From the NCBI GenBank assembly GCA_002163005.1, contig MAAF01000046.1, forward strand, positions 1 to 35,483: DNA of 35,483 nucleotides, in the 5' to 3' direction. The translations under genes and the position numbers were made by a program. This stretch comes from Colwellia psychrerythraea (lineage in GTDB: Bacteria > Pseudomonadota > Gammaproteobacteria > Enterobacterales > Alteromonadaceae). The notes beneath the pieces are model-generated. The model was not told the DNA's origin, did no database searches, and saw only the letters and a list, made by a program, of their open reading frames with translations. Shown in pieces: positions 33,314-35,483 of this stretch; position 1 is the stretch's first letter; each line of letters starts with the position of its first letter.

Positions 33314-33715
33314 TTAGGTACAACTTGCAGGGCGACTATCTTCCATCATTATATCTAATTTTATTTGCGCTTTTTTGGGATCAGCTAAGTCTATTACCTC
33401 AATCATTTCACAGTCATCTCTAATCATTTCAGCAATAAGACTAGGATAATGACGACAGTCTTCAGGTCTGTCTAAGTAAATGCTGCAGGTATACATGTTT
33501 GGGTCGAGCGGATTTTTCTTGGAAGCAATATCGAGAAAGGGACAGCTTGTTAGCCGTGTTCCTGTTTCAGGGTCGAACCATATCTCATTGTTTATCACGT
33601 ATTTGAATATGTCTGGATTAAATATCTCCCAAAGGTCAATTTCTTCTTTTGTTGCACAAAGATCTTCTCCCCCATACTTGATACAACATTTTCCGCACTG
33701 ATTACAATCTTTCAT
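33314..33715 (-). CDS. YkgJ-family cysteine-cluster protein
   Basis: A 133-residue protein with an N-terminal CNQCGKCCIKYGGEDLCAT cluster, then LTSCPFL and MYTCSIYLDRPEDCRHYPS, the layout of the YkgJ zinc- or iron-chelating family. The cysteines likely bind one metal cluster. Role unknown in general; it has no clear partner here, and its 3' end touches the VOC remnant. Confidence 0.88.
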   Translation of the reverse strand: MKDCNQCGKCCIKYGGEDLCATKEEIDLWEIFNPDIFKYVINNEIWFDPETGTRLTSCPFLDIASKKNPLDPNMYTCSIYLDRPEDCRHYPSLIAEMIRDDCEMIEVIDLADPKKAQIKLDIMMEDSRPASCT

Positions 33716-33781
33716 AGTTCGCTATTTAATTGGGTAGACACTGCTTCATTATATCTGAAATAATAATGAGTAGATAACGGG

Positions 33782-34696
33782 CTATGACTTAAGAGCTTCA
33801 CCATAGAGTTCGCTCACAAAATCGATGAAAGCTTTGACCTTAGGAATTTTGGCTCGATGTTTTGGGTAGAGTGCATACACATCAACTTCTACCATGCCCC
33901 AGATAGGCAATATATTAACTAATGTACCTGCTGCAACCTCCTGACGACACATATAATCAGGCAGTACCGCAAGACCTAAACCATCTACAATGCCTTGTTT
34001 GAGCATGACAAAATCATCAACTAATAAGCGTGGCTGACAATCTAAGGTAAATGTCTCATTATGCGTTGAAATTAACGGTAACTTTAAGTCATTATTCCCC
34101 GAAATATTAAATGGATTCATTATCAGCAATTGATGTTCAGTTAACTGCTCAACCTTGTCTGGATTACCCTGTTTGGCTAAGTAGGAAGGACTGGCGAATA
34201 TTTTTCGGTTAACGGTACCCAACTTTTTTGCAATTAGCATCGAGTCATTTAACTGCCCTATGCGAATGACTACATCAAAGCCCTCTTCAATAAAATCAAC
34301 CCGTCTATTCACTAAATTAAGCTGTACTTTAAGATCAGGATACTGATGCATAAACCTGCCAAGTGCAGGTCTTAAGACTTGTTGCCCAGTAGCAACAGAT
34401 GCCCCAATTTTTAATTCGCCGGTATAGCTATGAAAAAGTTCACAGACCGAGGCTGTCGCTAAATCGAGCTCTTCATGAATACGTTTGCAGTGGGCTAAGT
34501 AACGACGTCCTGCTTCAGTTAAATGCTGAGAGCGTGTCGAGCGTTCCAGTAAAGTAACAGCAAGGTTTTTCTCTAAGCGCGAGACTTTTCGGCTGACATT
34601 GGCTTTAGGCATACCAAGCCTGTCCGCGGCGAGGGTAAAGCTGCCAGTTTCTACTACGGCTAAGAAGACCATCATGTCATTTAAATCATGTTCCAT
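33782..34696 (-). CDS. LysR-family regulator divergent from pirin gene
   Basis: The HTH at about 5-62 (MMVFLAVVETGSFTLAADRLGMPKANVSRKVSRLEKNLAVTLLERSTRSQHLTEAGRRYLAHC) is of the CrgA/AaeR-like subgroup, with a full effector domain (GELKIGASVATGQQVLRPALGRFM; DFVMLKQGIVDGLGLAVLPDYMC). At 304 residues it is full length. The LysR-pirin divergent pair is common in gammaproteobacteria, so it probably controls the pirin gene. Confidence 0.92.
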   Translation of the reverse strand: MEHDLNDMMVFLAVVETGSFTLAADRLGMPKANVSRKVSRLEKNLAVTLLERSTRSQHLTEAGRRYLAHCKRIHEELDLATASVCELFHSYTGELKIGASVATGQQVLRPALGRFMHQYPDLKVQLNLVNRRVDFIEEGFDVVIRIGQLNDSMLIAKKLGTVNRKIFASPSYLAKQGNPDKVEQLTEHQLLIMNPFNISGNNDLKLPLISTHNETFTLDCQPRLLVDDFVMLKQGIVDGLGLAVLPDYMCRQEVAAGTLVNILPIWGMVEVDVYALYPKHRAKIPKVKAFIDFVSELYGEALKS

Positions 34697-34789
34697 TGCA
34701 TTCCTTAAATCAAAAGCATCTTAGATAAGCCTTGAGTAACAAGGCTTTCACACTATGTAAATACACCAGCAACACTCAACCATTGTTGT

Positions 34790-34806
34790 TGATAATGAAA
34801 TTATCA
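34790..34806. promoter_or_regulatory. Inverted repeat, probable LysR box
   Basis: TGATAATGAAATTATCA (7-bp arms, 3-nt centre) lies between the divergent LysR and pirin genes and fits the T-N11-A style of LysR sites. Position supports autoregulation and pirin control; binding is inferred. Confidence 0.5.
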
Positions 34807-34893
34807 TATCAACAAAGCAGTATTTATCAAACAATCTATAACGCTTATGATTGTAATCACTGAAACAACTTACCTCATTACTAGGAGCAGAAC

Positions 34894-35483
34894 ATGCAAG
34901 TACTTAGCAGAAAATCATTACCTTTAGGCGGTTTTGCCGGTTTAACCGAACACCGTTTAGTAACAGACCGTCGTGTTTTCGGCTCACGTAAAGCAGCTAA
35001 TACTTTTGATGGTATCGGCAACTTTGTTTATTTAGCTGACGCACAGTTTAACCCGCGTGGCGAAACACACATGCATCCGCACAAAGAGATTGACGTTATT
35101 TCAATCATGATGGCGGGTCGAGTAAGTCACGAAGGCTCTTTAGAACATGGCCAAAGTTTAAATGCCGGTGAAGTACAAGTTCAACGTGCTGGTGGTGAAG
35201 GGTTTTCACATAATGAGATAAATCCTGATAGCACTAAAAACCGCATGTTGCAGTTATGGGTATTACCTGAAGTGGCAGGACAATCGGCTGGTTATAAACA
35301 TTATGCATTAGCAGCAAAAGGTGTCAGCCGCATTTATGGAGGTAAAGAGTCTGGTGGACAAAAAAATCAAACTGAGACTTTTGCTAGCAAAACAACCATA
35401 GATATAGTGCGCTTAGCTTCAGGTGAAAGCATTAGCTTTAGCGAAGAAGTGCTAGCTTATGTCAGTAAAGGCACAGCTGATTT
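34894..35483 (+). CDS. Pirin family protein (3' end outside window)
   Basis: A cupin-fold protein; the first about 196 residues are seen before the window ends. The start MQVLSRKSLPLGGFAGLTEHRLV is set by AGGAG 6 nt ahead of the ATG. The metal-site region GETHMHPHKEIDVISIMMAGRVSHEGSLEHGQSLNAGEVQVQRAGGEGFSHNE has the His/His/Glu pattern of pirins such as YhhW, some of which are quercetin dioxygenases; function here is not known. An adjacent LysR likely controls it. Confidence 0.93.
   Translation, partial: MQVLSRKSLPLGGFAGLTEHRLVTDRRVFGSRKAANTFDGIGNFVYLADAQFNPRGETHMHPHKEIDVISIMMAGRVSHEGSLEHGQSLNAGEVQVQRAGGEGFSHNEINPDSTKNRMLQLWVLPEVAGQSAGYKHYALAAKGVSRIYGGKESGGQKNQTETFASKTTIDIVRLASGESISFSEEVLAYVSKGTAD

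Overview
The window looks like chromosomal DNA of a marine, psychrophile-type gammaproteobacterium of the order Alteromonadales, most like Colwellia. This rests on AT-rich coding sequence, protein families whose remembered relatives are in Colwellia, Shewanella and Vibrio, and short interspersed repeats with the same kind of ends. The species is an inference; no database search was run. There are about 30 real genes, no rRNA or tRNA, no CRISPR array and no complete insertion sequence.

Layout: (1) 84-2258 (-): a receiver-CheC protein followed by a PAS-GGDEF diguanylate cyclase, then a 265-bp inverted-repeat element. (2) 2.7-6.7 kb: an exported thiol peroxidase; a small heat-shock protein gene with a sigma-32-type promoter and a ROSE-type RNA thermometer; a stand-alone kynurenine 3-monooxygenase; an alkyltransferase-like protein; a YaiI-family protein. 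(3) 6.7-12.6 kb: a glyoxalase II (GloC) / voltage-gated cation channel pair, an NSS-family sodium symporter, a periplasmic solute-binding protein, and RmuC with a second inverted-repeat element and a LexA-like box upstream. (4) 12.8-18.1 kb: an IclR/PcaR-type regulator divergent from pcaI-pcaJ-class III aminotransferase-pcaF, with no aromatic ring-cleavage genes. (5) 18.3-19.7 kb: an HxlR-type regulator overlapping nudC, with a perfect 17-bp palindrome upstream. (6) 19.8-24.3 kb: a four-gene minus-strand unit of response regulator with decayed GGDEF, outer-membrane porin, periplasmic protein of unknown role, and sensor kinase. (7) 24.7-27.4 kb: cytochrome b561 and YceI, divergent from a LysR gene, with a 266-bp MITE between regulator and presumed operator. 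(8) 27.5-29.7 kb: an MFS transporter divergent from an AraC regulator. (9) 30-33 kb: a KamA-family radical SAM enzyme divergent from a GcvA-like LysR. (10) 33.1-35.5 kb: a broken VOC/glyoxalase gene, a YkgJ-like cysteine-cluster protein, and a LysR divergent from a pirin gene that runs off the end.

The most interesting candidates are: the translationally coupled pcaIJ-aminotransferase unit, which suggests entry into the beta-ketoadipate endgame from an amino acid instead of an aromatic ring; a KamA-like enzyme that appears to lack a lysine-binding aspartate; the kinase/regulator/porin unit; a native cation channel whose filter resembles calcium-selective engineered NaChBac variants; and the heat-controlled 5' leader of the ibpA-like gene.
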